A stretch of DNA of 64,000 nucleotides from Devosia chinhatensis (GTDB lineage: Bacteria > Pseudomonadota > Alphaproteobacteria > Rhizobiales > Devosiaceae), in the NCBI RefSeq assembly GCF_000969445.1, contig NZ_JZEY01000054.1:868001-932000 (forward strand), in the 5' to 3' direction. The notes under the pieces are model-generated. The model was not told where the DNA came from and did no database searches. It worked only from the letters and a program-made list of their open reading frames with translations. Made by a program: the position numbers and the translations under genes. Of the stretch, positions 15,514 through 25,797 are shown piece by piece. Each line of letters opens with the position of its first letter. Positions within the stretch are counted from its first letter, which is position 1.

Positions 15514-17037
15514 ATGATCAGGGACCTCCTTAAGTGGGTGGCGCCGGGCGTGGCGACCATACTTGGTGGCACGATTGCGGCTATGGCCATGACCGGACCG
15601 TCATTGACCTCTGACGTCAGTGGGCGAGGGGAGGCCAGCCATGCTCGCGTCGGTTATACGTGGGCGAGCGATGCCGTCACCGCGCGGCGTCCGGAACTGA
15701 CGGGAACCGCAGGCTCTGGCGCCGAGAGTGTCGTCGCGTTTGCCGCTGGGACTGGCATGCTGGACACGTCCTATGTTTCCGACGCTAGTGACGTCCCGCC
15801 GCACATTTCCCTCCCGCGATATGAAGTCAAAATTGAAGATGGCGTGGCAAGCCTTTCTGAGAGCTCACGAAATGCTAGGGGCGTTCTTGCCCGCGATCTT
15901 TCGGTCTTGCCGAAGACGCACCTTGGACAGGGCGACGCCATCATCGATGGCGCCAGCAGGCATATGCATGTGCCGCCCAGCAGGCAGGTCGCTCAGATGA
16001 CGACGGAAACCCTGTCCAACTCCATCATACAAGTGGCGCCGCCCTCGGTCAGTGACTACTGGATCAGCGTTACACGTCAGGCAGGCGGCATTCTCGTCTT
16101 CGATGGCTACGCTCCGGATGCGGCTACCCGAGACGCCTTTGCCTCCCGCGACGATGCCGATGTCAACTTTCTAAAGCTCGGGCGGGGCGCTTCCGTGCAT
16201 TATCAGGCTGGGGTCGACTTCGGCTTGGAGGTACTCGACCGGATGAGCGAGGGTCGGTTTGTCTTGACGCAGGACAGGCTCACTTTATCGGGTACGGCCT
16301 TGAGCGCCAGCGACTACCGCGCCATTCGCGCCTTGCTGGAAGTCGGTCTGCCACAGGACATCGTATTGGCCACCGCCGAAGTCGCGCCGCCCGAAAATGT
16401 CACGGACAATGTCGGTAACACGGCCGATTTAGCCCCTGGACTGGAGCCGCTGAAGACGCCGGTCGAAGCCGAGGGGCCGTTCAATAGCGACACTGCGCCA
16501 GCTCAAACGCCCGCTTCCGTGGCTGAGCAGGCGGAGCCGACACCTGAGCCCGCCGTTGCAGAGCAGCGGGAACCGGTTGCAGTGAAGTCAGACTTGGTCG
16601 AAGATCCTGTGCAGGCGGCCCAAGCTGCGCAGTCCGAAGATGAGGCAACGCAGACGGCGCAATTGGCGTCCTGCAGTGCCCGGCTCACCGAATTGTCCGG
16701 ACACAACGCCATTCTCTTCCAATCAGGAAATGCGGTCATCGCTGATAGCGCTTTTGCTGAACTCGACCTCTTCGCCCAGGCTCTGGCGAGCTGTCCGCAG
16801 GCGAGCGTCTTCGTGGAGGGACACACCGACAGCGATGGCGACAATCAGCGCAATCTGGCGCTGTCCGTGGCTCGAGCCGAAGCGGTGGTGAACGCGCTGA
16901 TCGAGCGCGGTATCGATATGGGTCGCCTCTATGCCATCGGTTACGGCGAATCCCAGCCCATTGCGGACAATGGTAGCGCCGAAGGGAAGCGCCAGAACCG
17001 GCGGATCGTCGTGACGGTCCAAAATCCGGAGAATTAA
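15514..17037 (+). CDS. OmpA-family protein with BON-like region
   Basis: 507 residues from the ATG at 15514 (MIRDLLKWVAPGVATILGG), which begins with an uncleaved or signal-type hydrophobic segment; the frame is open further upstream but lacks a better start. The middle (about 185-290) looks like two BON/SIMPL-like modules (ISVTRQAGGILVFDGYAP, LTLSGTALSASDYRAIRALL). A Pro/Glu/Ala-rich linker follows (300-400). The C-terminal OmpA domain contains VFVEGHTDSDGDNQRNLALS and YGESQPIADN, the peptidoglycan-binding loop. Likely a periplasmic or inner-membrane-anchored protein tethering to the cell wall. Confidence 0.8.
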   Translation: MIRDLLKWVAPGVATILGGTIAAMAMTGPSLTSDVSGRGEASHARVGYTWASDAVTARRPELTGTAGSGAESVVAFAAGTGMLDTSYVSDASDVPPHISLPRYEVKIEDGVASLSESSRNARGVLARDLSVLPKTHLGQGDAIIDGASRHMHVPPSRQVAQMTTETLSNSIIQVAPPSVSDYWISVTRQAGGILVFDGYAPDAATRDAFASRDDADVNFLKLGRGASVHYQAGVDFGLEVLDRMSEGRFVLTQDRLTLSGTALSASDYRAIRALLEVGLPQDIVLATAEVAPPENVTDNVGNTADLAPGLEPLKTPVEAEGPFNSDTAPAQTPASVAEQAEPTPEPAVAEQREPVAVKSDLVEDPVQAAQAAQSEDEATQTAQLASCSARLTELSGHNAILFQSGNAVIADSAFAELDLFAQALASCPQASVFVEGHTDSDGDNQRNLALSVARAEAVVNALIERGIDMGRLYAIGYGESQPIADNGSAEGKRQNRRIVVTVQNPEN

Positions 17038-17101
17038 TCGCGGGCGGTTGCCGAAAGGATATGGCCTTAAGCGCAGTCAGCAAGCCTGAGGCCTCGAGCC
17101 C

Positions 17102-18094
17102 TTAGGCCGCCCACTTTCCCCGCGTGCCTGCGGCAAAGACGAAACGCGCCACTGCAGCGATTTCCTCGCTTTGGTCGAAAAGGGCAGGCGAGCCCTGTCC
17201 TGCAAGGGTCAGCGCTTCCGCGTCAGGGCGCCGGCGCACCATTTCGTCGAATGTTTCCCGACGCAACTGATCGGTCAGCTGCGTGCGCAGCACCATAAGC
17301 GGGGCGCATTTCAACGCATCGAAAAGCGGCCATTGAGCCATCAGAACGTCGCTGAAGCTGATATCCTTCAGAAGGCCGATCAGTCTGGAATCGTAGAGAG
17401 GATGCGCGCGGCCTCTTTTGTCGAAAGAATGCGTGCGCAAGGCCAGCGCATCCAATTGGCTGTCCGAAAGGCCGGGATGATTGCCCGCAAGCATGCGCCG
17501 AAAGCCTGCTAAGACTGACTTTCCGCGCAGGTTGGCCAGATGCTCGGCATTATTGCGCAGACGCACGATGCCTCTTGGATCGGTGACGGGTCCGGCATCG
17601 AGCAGCACGGTGCCACCAATTAACAGCGGATGCGCCGCGGCAAGGGCCATGGCAACCTGCCCACCATGCCCCTGTCCGAGCAGGATGGCGCGTCCGATCC
17701 CAAGCGCTGCCAGGATGTCGGCAACGTCCCGCGCATCGGAAAGCGATCCATAATCGTCGACTTTGCGGCGATCATCCGCTCTACCCCTTCCGGGAAGATC
17801 GATGAGCACCAGTGGCCAATCCGATGGACCCAGTCGGCGGAAATAGTCCGCGAAGGCGGCAAAGTCGCTCATGTTGCGCTGATAGCCTGCAAGACACACA
17901 AGCGGCATTCGGGCTTGGATGAAAGCGCCGCGAACGTGAACGGCTGCGCGTGTTCTGCCGTCCTGCGTGACGATGTGATGCACGGGCAGGCCGGCAAAGG
18001 GCGGGTGATTGGCCGGCACGGTGCGGGGGCGCTGCAGGAGGGATATCATGCCGCCATTTACCGGCGCACTCGCCCGAGTCACAAGCCGTTTCAC
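17102..18094 (-). CDS. Alpha/beta-hydrolase-fold protein lacking catalytic residues
   Basis: 330 residues from a GTG at 18094 with a weak AAGG upstream; an ATG at 18049 is an alternative start. The fold is clear: [31 protein letters not shown], the elbow region [15 protein letters not shown] and [11 protein letters not shown]. The nucleophile elbow G-x-Ser-x-G reads GQGHG, with Gly in place of Ser. The usual C-terminal GQGHAP-type His motif reads GQGSPALF. Both key residues appear lost, so it is probably a pseudoenzyme or binding protein. It is divergent from dapA. Confidence 0.8.
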   Translation of the reverse strand: MKRLVTRASAPVNGGMISLLQRPRTVPANHPPFAGLPVHHIVTQDGRTRAAVHVRGAFIQARMPLVCLAGYQRNMSDFAAFADYFRRLGPSDWPLVLIDLPGRGRADDRRKVDDYGSLSDARDVADILAALGIGRAILLGQGHGGQVAMALAAAHPLLIGGTVLLDAGPVTDPRGIVRLRNNAEHLANLRGKSVLAGFRRMLAGNHPGLSDSQLDALALRTHSFDKRGRAHPLYDSRLIGLLKDISFSDVLMAQWPLFDALKCAPLMVLRTQLTDQLRRETFDEMVRRRPDAEALTLAGQGSPALFDQSEEIAAVARFVFAAGTRGKWAA

Positions 18095-18222
18095 GCGCCT
18101 TGTGGCGCGCCGCCGATAAAAGTATGGTGCGGCCTGTTCGATACCGGCGGGTATCGGGCCAAATCAACATCAAGGAAGGACCGGCCGTTCGCGCCGGCAT
18201 CCAATTCGAGGAATACCGACAA

Positions 18223-19098
18223 ATGCTGCGAGGTTCGATTACGGCGCTCATCACCCCCATGCGCGATGGGGTCGTGGATGAGAAAGCCTTCGCCAGCTTT
18301 GTCGACTGGCAGATTTCCGAGGGTACCCACGGCCTGGTGCCGGTGGGAACCACTGGCGAAAGCCCCACGGTCAGCCATGAAGAACATCACCGCATTGTCC
18401 AGATCTGCATCGAAGTGGCCAACAAGCGCGTGCCGGTCATTGCCGGCGCAGGCTCTAATGCCACTGCCGAGGCCGTGTCCCTCGCCCAACATGCCGAAAA
18501 GTCCGGCGCCGATGCCGTTCTCTCGGTTGTGCCCTATTACAACAAGCCAAACCAGGAAGGGCTGTTCCAGCACTTCTCGGCCGTCGCCCGATCGGTCGGC
18601 ATCCCCATAATCCTCTATTCGGTCCCGGGCCGCACGGTGGTGGATTTGGCGGTCGATACCATCGTCCGGCTGCGTGATGCCCATCCCAACATCATCGGTG
18701 TGAAGGATGCGACGGGAAGCCTCGAGCGCGCCAGCATGCAGCGCAGCAAGCTGGGCAAGGATTTCATCCTGCTCTCGGGCGACGACAGCACCGCGCTCGG
18801 CTTCAATGCCCACGGCGGCCACGGCTGTATCTCGGTGACGGCAAATGTCGCGCCGCGCCTGTGTTCGCAGATGCAGGATGCCTGTACGGTCGGCGACTTC
18901 AACACCGCGCGCGAAATCAACGATAAGCTCGTCTATCTGCACCGCGATCTCTTCATGGAGCCCAATCCGGCACCGGCAAAGTATGTCGCGAACCGTCTTA
19001 ACCTGTGCGCAAACGAAGTGCGGCTGCCATTGGTCCCTGTCGCCAAGCCCACGCAGGAGGCCATGGACTTTGCAATGCACCATGCCGGTCTTATGTAA
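18223..19098 (+). CDS. dapA: 4-hydroxy-tetrahydrodipicolinate synthase
   Basis: 291 residues from the ATG at 18223, preceded by GAGGA 8 bp upstream; the longer open frame has no good start. Family residues are present: TTGES (43-47), the Tyr of VPYYNKP, Tyr132, Arg137 and the Schiff-base Lys161 in GVKDATG. It condenses pyruvate with aspartate semialdehyde, the committed step to diaminopimelate and lysine, needed for peptidoglycan. A strong hairpin follows before smpB. Confidence 0.95.
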   Translation: MLRGSITALITPMRDGVVDEKAFASFVDWQISEGTHGLVPVGTTGESPTVSHEEHHRIVQICIEVANKRVPVIAGAGSNATAEAVSLAQHAEKSGADAVLSVVPYYNKPNQEGLFQHFSAVARSVGIPIILYSVPGRTVVDLAVDTIVRLRDAHPNIIGVKDATGSLERASMQRSKLGKDFILLSGDDSTALGFNAHGGHGCISVTANVAPRLCSQMQDACTVGDFNTAREINDKLVYLHRDLFMEPNPAPAKYVANRLNLCANEVRLPLVPVAKPTQEAMDFAMHHAGLM

Positions 19099-19132
19099 GC
19101 GCTAGACGCAACCTCAAGACGACCAATTCGAT

Positions 19133-19170
19133 TGTCCGGTCTGACACCAGGACCGGACATTCTCTTTTTT
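19133..19170 (+). terminator. Terminator between dapA and smpB
   Basis: TGTCCGGTC-N9-GACCGGACA followed by TTCTCTTTTTT. The T-tract ends only 17 bp before the smpB ATG, so it either ends dapA transcripts almost completely or is partly read through. Confidence 0.85.
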
Positions 19171-19186
19171 GAACCGTGATACCGCC

Positions 19187-19684
19187 ATGTCCAGCAAGAA
19201 CGACAAGAACAAGAATGGATGGATCAGCCACGGGCTCGTGGCGGAGAACCGCCGAGCGCGTTTCGATTATGAAATTGGCGATACGCTCGAGGCCGGCATT
19301 GTCCTGACCGGCACCGAGGTGAAGTCACTGCGGCTGGGCAAGGCCCAGATCACCGAGTCCTATGCGTCCCCGGAAAGTGGTGAGCTCTGGCTCATCAACG
19401 CTCATATCCCAGAATATCTTCAGGCCAATCGCTTCAACCATCAGGAGCGCCGGCCACGCAAGCTCCTGGTGTCCAAGAAGCAATTGTCCAAGCTTGACCA
19501 GGAAGTGGCCCGCGCAGGCAATACGATCGTACCGCTCAAGCTCTTTTTCAACGATCATGGCAAGGCCAAGCTGCTGATCGGCGTGGGCAAGGGCAAGAAG
19601 AATTTCGACAAGCGCGCCACCAGCCGTGATCGCGACTGGAACCGCGACAAGGCGCGGATCATGAAGGAAGGCGGGCGCGGGTAG
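19187..19684 (+). CDS. smpB: SsrA-binding protein SmpB
   Basis: 165 residues from the ATG at 19187; an in-frame TTG at 19169 lies in the terminator T-tract. Family text: [37 protein letters not shown], and a basic C-terminal tail [23 protein letters not shown] that mimics the anticodon arm. It partners tmRNA in ribosome rescue (trans-translation). No good Shine-Dalgarno is visible, and the upstream terminator leaves little space for a promoter after it, so expression is probably by read-through from dapA or from a promoter inside dapA. Confidence 0.95.
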   Translation: MSSKNDKNKNGWISHGLVAENRRARFDYEIGDTLEAGIVLTGTEVKSLRLGKAQITESYASPESGELWLINAHIPEYLQANRFNHQERRPRKLLVSKKQLSKLDQEVARAGNTIVPLKLFFNDHGKAKLLIGVGKGKKNFDKRATSRDRDWNRDKARIMKEGGRG

Positions 19685-19693
19685 GGTAGGCGC

Positions 19694-20245
19694 CTAGGCT
19701 TCGGTCGGACGCTGCACCTGCGGCCGCCCCACCGTCTTGGCAAGTTCCGCGACATCGAGAAAAAAGTCGGCCTGTCGGCGCAGATCGTCCGAGATCATCG
19801 GGGTGGGCGTGGTCAGGGTTGAAACCACGGTAACGCGTTTCCCGCGTCGCTGCAGCGCGGCAACCAGGGCTGTAAAGTCGCCATCGCCCGAAAACAGCAC
19901 CAGGTGATCGTAATAAGGGGCCAGCTCGAGGGCGTCCACGGTCAGCTCGATATCCATGTTGCCCTTCACCTTGCGCCGGCCGGCCGCATCGGTGAATTCC
20001 TTGGCCGGCTTGGTCACCACTGTGAAGCCATTATAATCCAGCCAGTCGATCAGTGGCCTGATCGATGAATATTCCTGGTCCTCGATCAGGGCGGTGTAGT
20101 AGTTGGCCCGTAACAGATAGGCCTTGGCGCTGAATTCGGCCAAGAGCTTGCGGTAATCAATGTCGATCCCGATGGCCTTCGACGTGGCGTAGAGATTGGC
20201 ACCATCGATAAAGAGAGCAATTTTTTCGCGCGGGTCGATAGCCAT
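19694..20245 (-). CDS. NYN-domain (LabA/DUF88-like) putative RNase
   Basis: 183 residues from the ATG at 20245, with GGAG about 9 bp upstream; the frame continues upstream without family text. The PIN-like NYN fold shows its acidic motifs: ALFIDGANLYAT (first Asp), the Asp of GNMDIELTVDALELA, and SGDGDFTALVAALQRRGKRVTVVS. LabA/YaiI-type NYN proteins are metal-dependent nucleases or RNA-binding proteins of mostly unknown target. The gene is convergent with smpB and divergent from rpoZ, an arrangement recalled from related Hyphomicrobiales. Confidence 0.88.
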   Translation of the reverse strand: MAIDPREKIALFIDGANLYATSKAIGIDIDYRKLLAEFSAKAYLLRANYYTALIEDQEYSSIRPLIDWLDYNGFTVVTKPAKEFTDAAGRRKVKGNMDIELTVDALELAPYYDHLVLFSGDGDFTALVAALQRRGKRVTVVSTLTTPTPMISDDLRRQADFFLDVAELAKTVGRPQVQRPTEA

Positions 20246-20466
20246 GAAAAGCTCTCCGGAAAAAAGCGGGGCTCCGCTTTTGATGTACACCGCAAGGTAG
20301 CATGGGGGCGAAAAACCCGTCCCGATGCCCGACTTAAATTCGGTGTTCGCACATTTCCCCCGGTCGAACAAGGCGAAGCGGCGTCTCGGGGGAGGCCAGC
20401 AAACCTTGCCATGGGCGGATCTATCGTGTATTGCGACCCTTCATCCCCCTTATTGTGGAGACGTTC

Positions 20467-20835
20467 GTGGCACGCGTCACCGTTGAAGACTGCATTGAAA
20501 AGGTCGAAAACCGCTTCGACCTCGTCCTCATGGCCGCTCATCGCGCGCGCATGATTTCCTCTGGCGCCCAGATCACCGTTCCGCGCGACAACGACAAAAA
20601 TCCCGTCGTGGCTCTGCGTGAAATCGGCGATGGCACCATCTCTCCCGAAGATTTGCACGAGGATCTGATCCATTCGCTGCAGAAATATGTCGAAGTCGAC
20701 GAGCCCGAATCCAGCGCCGCTCCGCTCATCGAGAGTGCTGGCGACGATGATTCGATCAACTTTGACACGATCAGCGAAGAAGAACTGCTGCGCGGCATCG
20801 AAAGCCTGGCTCCGCCGGAACGGCGTGACGATTAA
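20467..20835 (+). CDS. rpoZ: RNA polymerase omega subunit
   Basis: 122 residues from GTG 20467, chosen for a GGAG 8 bp upstream. [31 protein letters not shown] is the conserved omega N-terminus (given here in two parts: MARVTVEDC and [14 protein letters not shown]). The acidic tail ends in [18 protein letters not shown]. It helps assemble RNA polymerase and, in many proteobacteria, takes part in the ppGpp response; the adjacent rsh gene makes that link attractive. It ends at a strong terminator. Confidence 0.95.
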   Translation: MARVTVEDCIEKVENRFDLVLMAAHRARMISSGAQITVPRDNDKNPVVALREIGDGTISPEDLHEDLIHSLQKYVEVDEPESSAAPLIESAGDDDSINFDTISEEELLRGIESLAPPERRDD

Positions 20836-20866
20836 TTTGCGCTGTCGCACAATGCGATTATATCAG

Positions 20867-20900
20867 GAGCGTCCGGCATGTGCCGGGCGCTCTTTTCATT
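20867..20900 (+). terminator. Rho-independent terminator between rpoZ and rsh
   Basis: GAGCGTCCGGC-ATGT-GCCGGGCGCTC, an 11-bp stem with one G-T pair, followed by TTTTCATTTT. Confidence 0.85.
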
Positions 20901-20947
20901 TTCAATACAGGCGCTAAGCTCGTTTTCTGCGAGCGAGCGACTAATCC

Positions 20948-23230
20948 ATGATGCGTCAGTACGAACTCGTCGAACGCGTTCAGGCCTACAACCCGAACGC
21001 CGACGAGAATTTGTTGAACAAGGCCTATGTGTACGCCATGCAAAAGCATGGCTCGCAAAAGCGTGCCTCGGGCGACCCCTACTTCAATCACCCGCTTGAA
21101 GTTGCGGCCATTCTGACCGAGCTCAAGCTCGATGATGCGTCCATCGCCGTTGGCCTATTGCATGACACTATCGAGGACACGGACGCTACACGGTCCGAGA
21201 TCGATCAGCTTTTCGGGCCGGAAATCGGGACCATCGTCGATGGCCTGACCAAGATCGAGCGTCTGAACCTGGTTTCCCGGGAGGAAGCCCAGGCGGAAAA
21301 CCTGCGCAAGCTACTGCTGGCCATCAGCCAGGACGTGCGCGTGCTGCTGGTCAAGCTGGCGGATCGCCTGCACAATATGCGCACGCTGCAATATATGCGG
21401 GCTGACAAGCAGCAGCGCATCGCTCAGGAAACCATGGACATCTATGCGCCGCTTGCTGGGCGCATGGGCATGCAGGACATGCGCAATGAGCTGGAAGACC
21501 TCAGCTTCCGCATTCTCCAGCCAGATCATTACAACGCCATCATCGCCCGCCTCGACCAGATGCAGGCCGATAATCAGGAAACGATCGGCACCATTACGCG
21601 CGAGCTGACAGAGCGGCTCGCCGATGCCGGCATCACGGCGCGGGTCAAGGCGCGGGTAAAGTCACCCTATTCCATCTTCTCCAAGATCGAACGCAAGTCG
21701 ATCGCGCTGGAACAGCTCTCCGACATGATCGGCTTCCGCGTCATTGTGGGCTCCGTTGAGCAATGCTACCGGACGGTAGGGCTCATCCATACCCAGTGGA
21801 AGGTCGTGCCCGGCCGCTTCAAAGACTATATTTCGGTCCCCAAGCACAACGATTACCAATCTATCCACACCACCATTGTCGGCCCCGGCCGGCAGCGTGT
21901 GGAGCTGCAGATTCGCACCGAGGATATGGACCGCGTCGCGGAGTTCGGTATTGCCGCCCATGCTCTGTACAAGGACGGAGCCTCGGCCAATCTGGGCCGC
22001 ATCGAACTTGAATCCCATGCCTATGGGTCACTGCGGCAGACCATTTCCCACCTGACTTCCGGCATCGCCTCCGAAGACTTCCTCGAATACACCAAGCTCG
22101 AGCTCTTCCAGGATCAGGTTTTCTGCTTCACGCCGCGCGGACGACTTATCGCCCTGCCGCGCGGAGCCACGCCGATCGATTTCGCCTATGCGCTGCACAC
22201 CGATATCGGTGATACCTGCGTCGGCGCCAAGATCAACGGACTGATCCTCCCCCTTGTTACGCAATTGCGCAGTGGGGACGAGGTTGAAATCCTGCGCGAT
22301 CACAATCATCGTCCGCCCAGTAACTGGATTGGCATTGCCGCCACCGGCAAGGCACGCGCCGCGATCCGCCGGGCCGTGCGTCAGGCCGCGGCGCAGCGCG
22401 CCCATGCTCTTGGCGAGCACGTGCTGAGCATGATGCTCGAACGGGAAGGGGTGATGCTCGACGATGCAGAGAGCAAGTCGCTTGCCGAGGCGCTCGAGCA
22501 GCCATCAAAGCGCGATCTGCTGATTGCAGTGGGCGAGGGCAAGATCGGCTCCGAGCCGCTCGGCAATGCGCTGGCCCAGATCAAGGGCATTCGCAAGCGC
22601 CGCCAACGCAAGCTAGATCTGCCCGTTGCTGATACGGCCGATGGCTGGTTCGCCCTGCGCGCCACCGATCAGTTCCGCTTTCGTGTCCCTGGCGGACAGC
22701 GCTCCGGCTCCCAGGCCAAGCTGGCCTTGGCACAGCTTGATTTCCATACGCCCGTCCATCTGTCGGGGGAGGGCGTGGTGCCCGGAGATCGGTTGGTGGG
22801 CATTCTCGAGCCTGGCTCGCCGCTCACCATCTATCCCATCCATTCCGATGCGCTGGTCGAAAACCACGACCGTGACGTGGCCTGGGTCGACGTGCGCTGG
22901 AATCTGGGCGGCAAGGACGACCGGCTCTACACCACCATCGTCTCGATGGAATCGGTGAATCGGCCTGGCTCTCTGGCGCAGATTTCGTCGGCCATCGCAG
23001 CCTGCGACGCCAATATCAACAATCTCGTCATGCGCATGATTTCGCCGGACTTCCACCAGATGATCTTCGAAATTGAAGTGCGCGACCTTGCGCAACTGAC
23101 CGATGTCCTGCAAACGCTCAAGCGCAGCCCCGGCCTTTCTGCGGTTCAGCGGGCGGGCATCAGGGAAGCGGGCATGATTTCGACGCTCGAATGGGACGGC
23201 AAGGTCGACAGGAGTTTGCGCGATGACTAG
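20948..23230 (+). CDS. Bifunctional (p)ppGpp synthetase/hydrolase (Rsh)
   Basis: 760 residues. Domain order: HD hydrolase (25-180, His72-Asp73 in [12 protein letters not shown]), ppGpp synthetase (about 240-360, [20 protein letters not shown]), TGS (about 390-450, [21 protein letters not shown]), helical region, and C-terminal ACT (about 680-750). It makes and degrades (p)ppGpp in response to amino-acid and other starvation. Presence of an intact HD motif and a single copy next to rpoZ fits the single long RelA/SpoT homologue of alphaproteobacteria. The stop overlaps pyrE by 8 bp. Confidence 0.95.
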   Translation: MMRQYELVERVQAYNPNADENLLNKAYVYAMQKHGSQKRASGDPYFNHPLEVAAILTELKLDDASIAVGLLHDTIEDTDATRSEIDQLFGPEIGTIVDGLTKIERLNLVSREEAQAENLRKLLLAISQDVRVLLVKLADRLHNMRTLQYMRADKQQRIAQETMDIYAPLAGRMGMQDMRNELEDLSFRILQPDHYNAIIARLDQMQADNQETIGTITRELTERLADAGITARVKARVKSPYSIFSKIERKSIALEQLSDMIGFRVIVGSVEQCYRTVGLIHTQWKVVPGRFKDYISVPKHNDYQSIHTTIVGPGRQRVELQIRTEDMDRVAEFGIAAHALYKDGASANLGRIELESHAYGSLRQTISHLTSGIASEDFLEYTKLELFQDQVFCFTPRGRLIALPRGATPIDFAYALHTDIGDTCVGAKINGLILPLVTQLRSGDEVEILRDHNHRPPSNWIGIAATGKARAAIRRAVRQAAAQRAHALGEHVLSMMLEREGVMLDDAESKSLAEALEQPSKRDLLIAVGEGKIGSEPLGNALAQIKGIRKRRQRKLDLPVADTADGWFALRATDQFRFRVPGGQRSGSQAKLALAQLDFHTPVHLSGEGVVPGDRLVGILEPGSPLTIYPIHSDALVENHDRDVAWVDVRWNLGGKDDRLYTTIVSMESVNRPGSLAQISSAIAACDANINNLVMRMISPDFHQMIFEIEVRDLAQLTDVLQTLKRSPGLSAVQRAGIREAGMISTLEWDGKVDRSLRDD

Positions 23231-23813
23231 GGATGAAGTGCTGGATATCTTCCGCCAATGCGGAGCCATGCTGGAAGGGCATTTCATTCTCTCATCCGGC
23301 CTGCGCTCGCCGGTCTTTCTGCAAAAGGCTCGCGTCTTTCAATATGCCCACCAGACCGAAAAGCTCTGCAAGGCGCTGGCCGACCGCATAAAGGCAGAGG
23401 TCCCTGGCGTCACCAAGGTTGTCTCGCCGGCAATCGGCGGCATAATCCCGGGCTACGAGACGGCAAAGCACCTGGGCCTGCCTTCGCTTTACACCGAGCG
23501 CGTCGACGGCGAGTTCGAGCTTCGCCGCGGCTTTGAGATCGGTCCGCAGGATAAGGTCGTAATTGTCGAAGACATCGTCTCGACCGGCCTTTCCATCCGT
23601 GAATGTGTCGCCGCCCTGCGCAAGATCGGAGCAGACGTGGTGGCCGCTGCCTGCTTGATCGACCGGTCGGGCGGTGAGGCCGATGTCGGCGTCCCGCTAG
23701 TCAGCCTGATTGAATTCAAGGTGCCGGCTTACCCTGCCGATCAATTGCCGGCCGAACTTGCGGCCATTCCCGCGGTCAAGCCGGGCAGTCGCGGTATTCA
23801 GGGTGTCAAATGA
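23223..23813 (+). CDS. pyrE: Orotate phosphoribosyltransferase
   Basis: 196 residues. The PRPP-binding motif is [16 protein letters not shown]; other family text includes [21 protein letters not shown] and [18 protein letters not shown]. It converts orotate and PRPP to OMP in pyrimidine synthesis. It starts inside the last codons of rsh and its stop overlaps acpS as ATGA, so it belongs to the rsh-to-era transcription unit. Confidence 0.95.
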   Translation: MTRDEVLDIFRQCGAMLEGHFILSSGLRSPVFLQKARVFQYAHQTEKLCKALADRIKAEVPGVTKVVSPAIGGIIPGYETAKHLGLPSLYTERVDGEFELRRGFEIGPQDKVVIVEDIVSTGLSIRECVAALRKIGADVVAAACLIDRSGGEADVGVPLVSLIEFKVPAYPADQLPAELAAIPAVKPGSRGIQGVK

Positions 23814-24238
23814 TCGTCGGCCTGGGCTCTGACCTCATCCAGATCGATCGCGTGCAGAGCTCCCTTGATCGCTTCGGAGATCGCTTCACCCATCGCTGCT
23901 TCACTGAAACCGAGCGCAGGAAGTCCGATCGTCGGGCCCAGCGCGCTGCGTCTTATGCCAAGCGTTTCGCTGCCAAGGAGGCCTGTTCCAAGGCTTTGGG
24001 CACAGGCATTTCCTGGGGCGTCTACTGGCGCGACATGGGCGTGGTCAACCTGCCATCCGGCAAGCCGACGATGAACCTGACAAATGGTGCGGCAAAGGCG
24101 CTGGCCCGTCTTGTTCCGCCAGGACACGAAGCCCATATCCATCTTACGATAACTGACGACGCCGGGCTTGCGCAGGCCTTTGTGATCATCGAGGCGCTGC
24201 CCATCAAGTCCGTTGACCCGGCTGGGACAAACGCCTAA
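23810..24238 (+). CDS. acpS: Holo-[acyl-carrier-protein] synthase
   Basis: 142 residues. [15 protein letters not shown] carries the metal-binding Asp8, and the second site is [16 protein letters not shown] with Glu near 57. It transfers 4'-phosphopantetheine from CoA to apo-ACP. The C-terminus ([15 protein letters not shown]) is slightly longer than usual. It is coupled to pyrE by ATGA and lies 30 bp before lepB. Confidence 0.95.
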   Translation: MIVGLGSDLIQIDRVQSSLDRFGDRFTHRCFTETERRKSDRRAQRAASYAKRFAAKEACSKALGTGISWGVYWRDMGVVNLPSGKPTMNLTNGAAKALARLVPPGHEAHIHLTITDDAGLAQAFVIIEALPIKSVDPAGTNA

Positions 24239-24268
24239 CCCTTGCGCACCGCCTAACCTGGGACGACC

Positions 24269-25093
24269 ATGAGCCAGCCTGCCGACAAGAGCGCCAAGAA
24301 ATCAGCGACCAATGAATGGGTCGAGACCTTCGTGGTCATTGTCGAGGCGTTGCTGATCGCCATCGTCATCCGGTTTTTTCTCTATCAGCCGTTCTCAATT
24401 CCAACGGCTTCGATGCAACAGACCCTGATGATCGGCGATTATTTCGTTGCCAACAAATATGTCTGGGGCTATGGCAAGCATTCGTTCTCGCTGGGTCGCT
24501 ATGGAGACTTCGCGCTTCTCGACTTCGAACTGCCCATCAATAATCGAATTTTCGGCCGCGATCCCAATAGGGGCGACATCGCCGTGTTCCGTCCGGTTCC
24601 ACAGAACATGGAATACATCAAGCGCATCGTCGGTATGCCCGGCGACCGCATCCAGATGCGCGAGGGCCGTCTTTATATCAACGACGTAATGGTCGAACGC
24701 GAACTGGTCGGCACCACGCTCGACACCGACAGCAATGGCGATACCCGTGAAGTGTCCGTCTATCGGGAAACCTTTCCCGAAGGCAGCACCCACATCATCC
24801 AGGAAATCGGCGATAACCTCTCGCTCGACAACACTCCGGAATATGTGGTGCCGGCGGGGCATTACTTCATGATGGGCGACAATCGCGACCGCTCGGCGGA
24901 CAGCCGCGTGCTGAGCCAGGTCGGCTATGTGCCGGCCGTGAATCTGATCGCCAAGGCCGAGGCGCGCTTCTTCTCCATCCGCGATAACCTGCCTCCGTGG
25001 CAGATCTGGCAATGGCCAGCCAATGTGCGTTGGGACCGCATGTTCCAGTCCGTCTATGGCGATACGCCGTATGACACGACGGAAGCGCCGTGA
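24269..25093 (+). CDS. lepB: Signal peptidase I
   Basis: 274 residues. One N-terminal membrane segment (about 20-38, TFVVIVEALLIAIVIRFFLY) precedes the catalytic Ser48 in SIPTASMQQTLMIGDY. The general base is Lys118 in YIKRIVGMPGDRI, and GDNRDRSADSRVLSQVG is box E. It cleaves signal peptides, including that of the porin encoded nearby, at the outer face of the inner membrane. Its stop overlaps the GTG of rnc as GTGA. Confidence 0.95.
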   Translation: MSQPADKSAKKSATNEWVETFVVIVEALLIAIVIRFFLYQPFSIPTASMQQTLMIGDYFVANKYVWGYGKHSFSLGRYGDFALLDFELPINNRIFGRDPNRGDIAVFRPVPQNMEYIKRIVGMPGDRIQMREGRLYINDVMVERELVGTTLDTDSNGDTREVSVYRETFPEGSTHIIQEIGDNLSLDNTPEYVVPAGHYFMMGDNRDRSADSRVLSQVGYVPAVNLIAKAEARFFSIRDNLPPWQIWQWPANVRWDRMFQSVYGDTPYDTTEAP

Positions 25094-25797
25094 GCCGTCG
25101 CGACAAGACCCACGAAAAGCTCCAGTTTCGTCTCGGATATCGCTTCGCCGATCTCGACAATCTGGAGCGGGCGCTGACGCATTCCAGCGCGATTTCGCCC
25201 GCCAAGCGCATCGAGCGCTCCTATCAGCGTCTCGAATTTCTGGGCGACCGCGTGCTCGGCCTCGTGGTGGCCGACATGCTCTATCGGCGCTATCCGAAAT
25301 CCAACGAGGGTGATCTCAGCCGCACCCTCAATACGCTGGTGCGCAAGGAAACCTGCGCTGAAATTGCCCGGCAGCTCGACCTCGGCAAGGAAATGATCCT
25401 GGGCGACAGCGAGGCCCGATCGGGTGGGGCCGAGAAGGACGCCATCCTTGGGGACGTCACCGAAGCCATCATCGGCGCCATCTACCTGGATGGTGGCCTC
25501 GAGCCGGCCCGTAGCTTCATCGAGCGCAACTTTGAGGATGTGCTTGCGGGTGGCCAGGCCAACCGGGCCGACGCCAAGACCACGCTACAGGAATGGGCCC
25601 AGGCCCGTGGACTGGAGCCGCCCGCCTACCTTCTGGTCGAGCGCACCGGTCCTGATCATGCTCCCGAATTCACCATTGCCGTCAATCTGGAAGGCTTCGA
25701 GCCGCTTCAGGCGGTCGGTCACTCCAAGAAGTTCGCCGAGCACAAGGCCGCCGAACTCTTTCTTGTCCGCCAGCAGGTCTGGAAGGAAAAGCCATGA
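25090..25797 (+). CDS. rnc: Ribonuclease III
   Basis: 235 residues with a GTG start overlapping lepB. The endonuclease signature is RLEFLGDRVLGLVVADML (about 42-59), with further catalytic acids in DVTEAIIGAIYLDGG. The C-terminal dsRNA-binding domain (about 160-230) shows DAKTTLQEWAQARGLEPPAY and SKKFAEHKAAELF. It processes rRNA precursors and other double-stranded RNA. The lepB-rnc-era order is conserved in proteobacteria. Confidence 0.95.
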   Translation: MSRRDKTHEKLQFRLGYRFADLDNLERALTHSSAISPAKRIERSYQRLEFLGDRVLGLVVADMLYRRYPKSNEGDLSRTLNTLVRKETCAEIARQLDLGKEMILGDSEARSGGAEKDAILGDVTEAIIGAIYLDGGLEPARSFIERNFEDVLAGGQANRADAKTTLQEWAQARGLEPPAYLLVERTGPDHAPEFTIAVNLEGFEPLQAVGHSKKFAEHKAAELFLVRQQVWKEKP

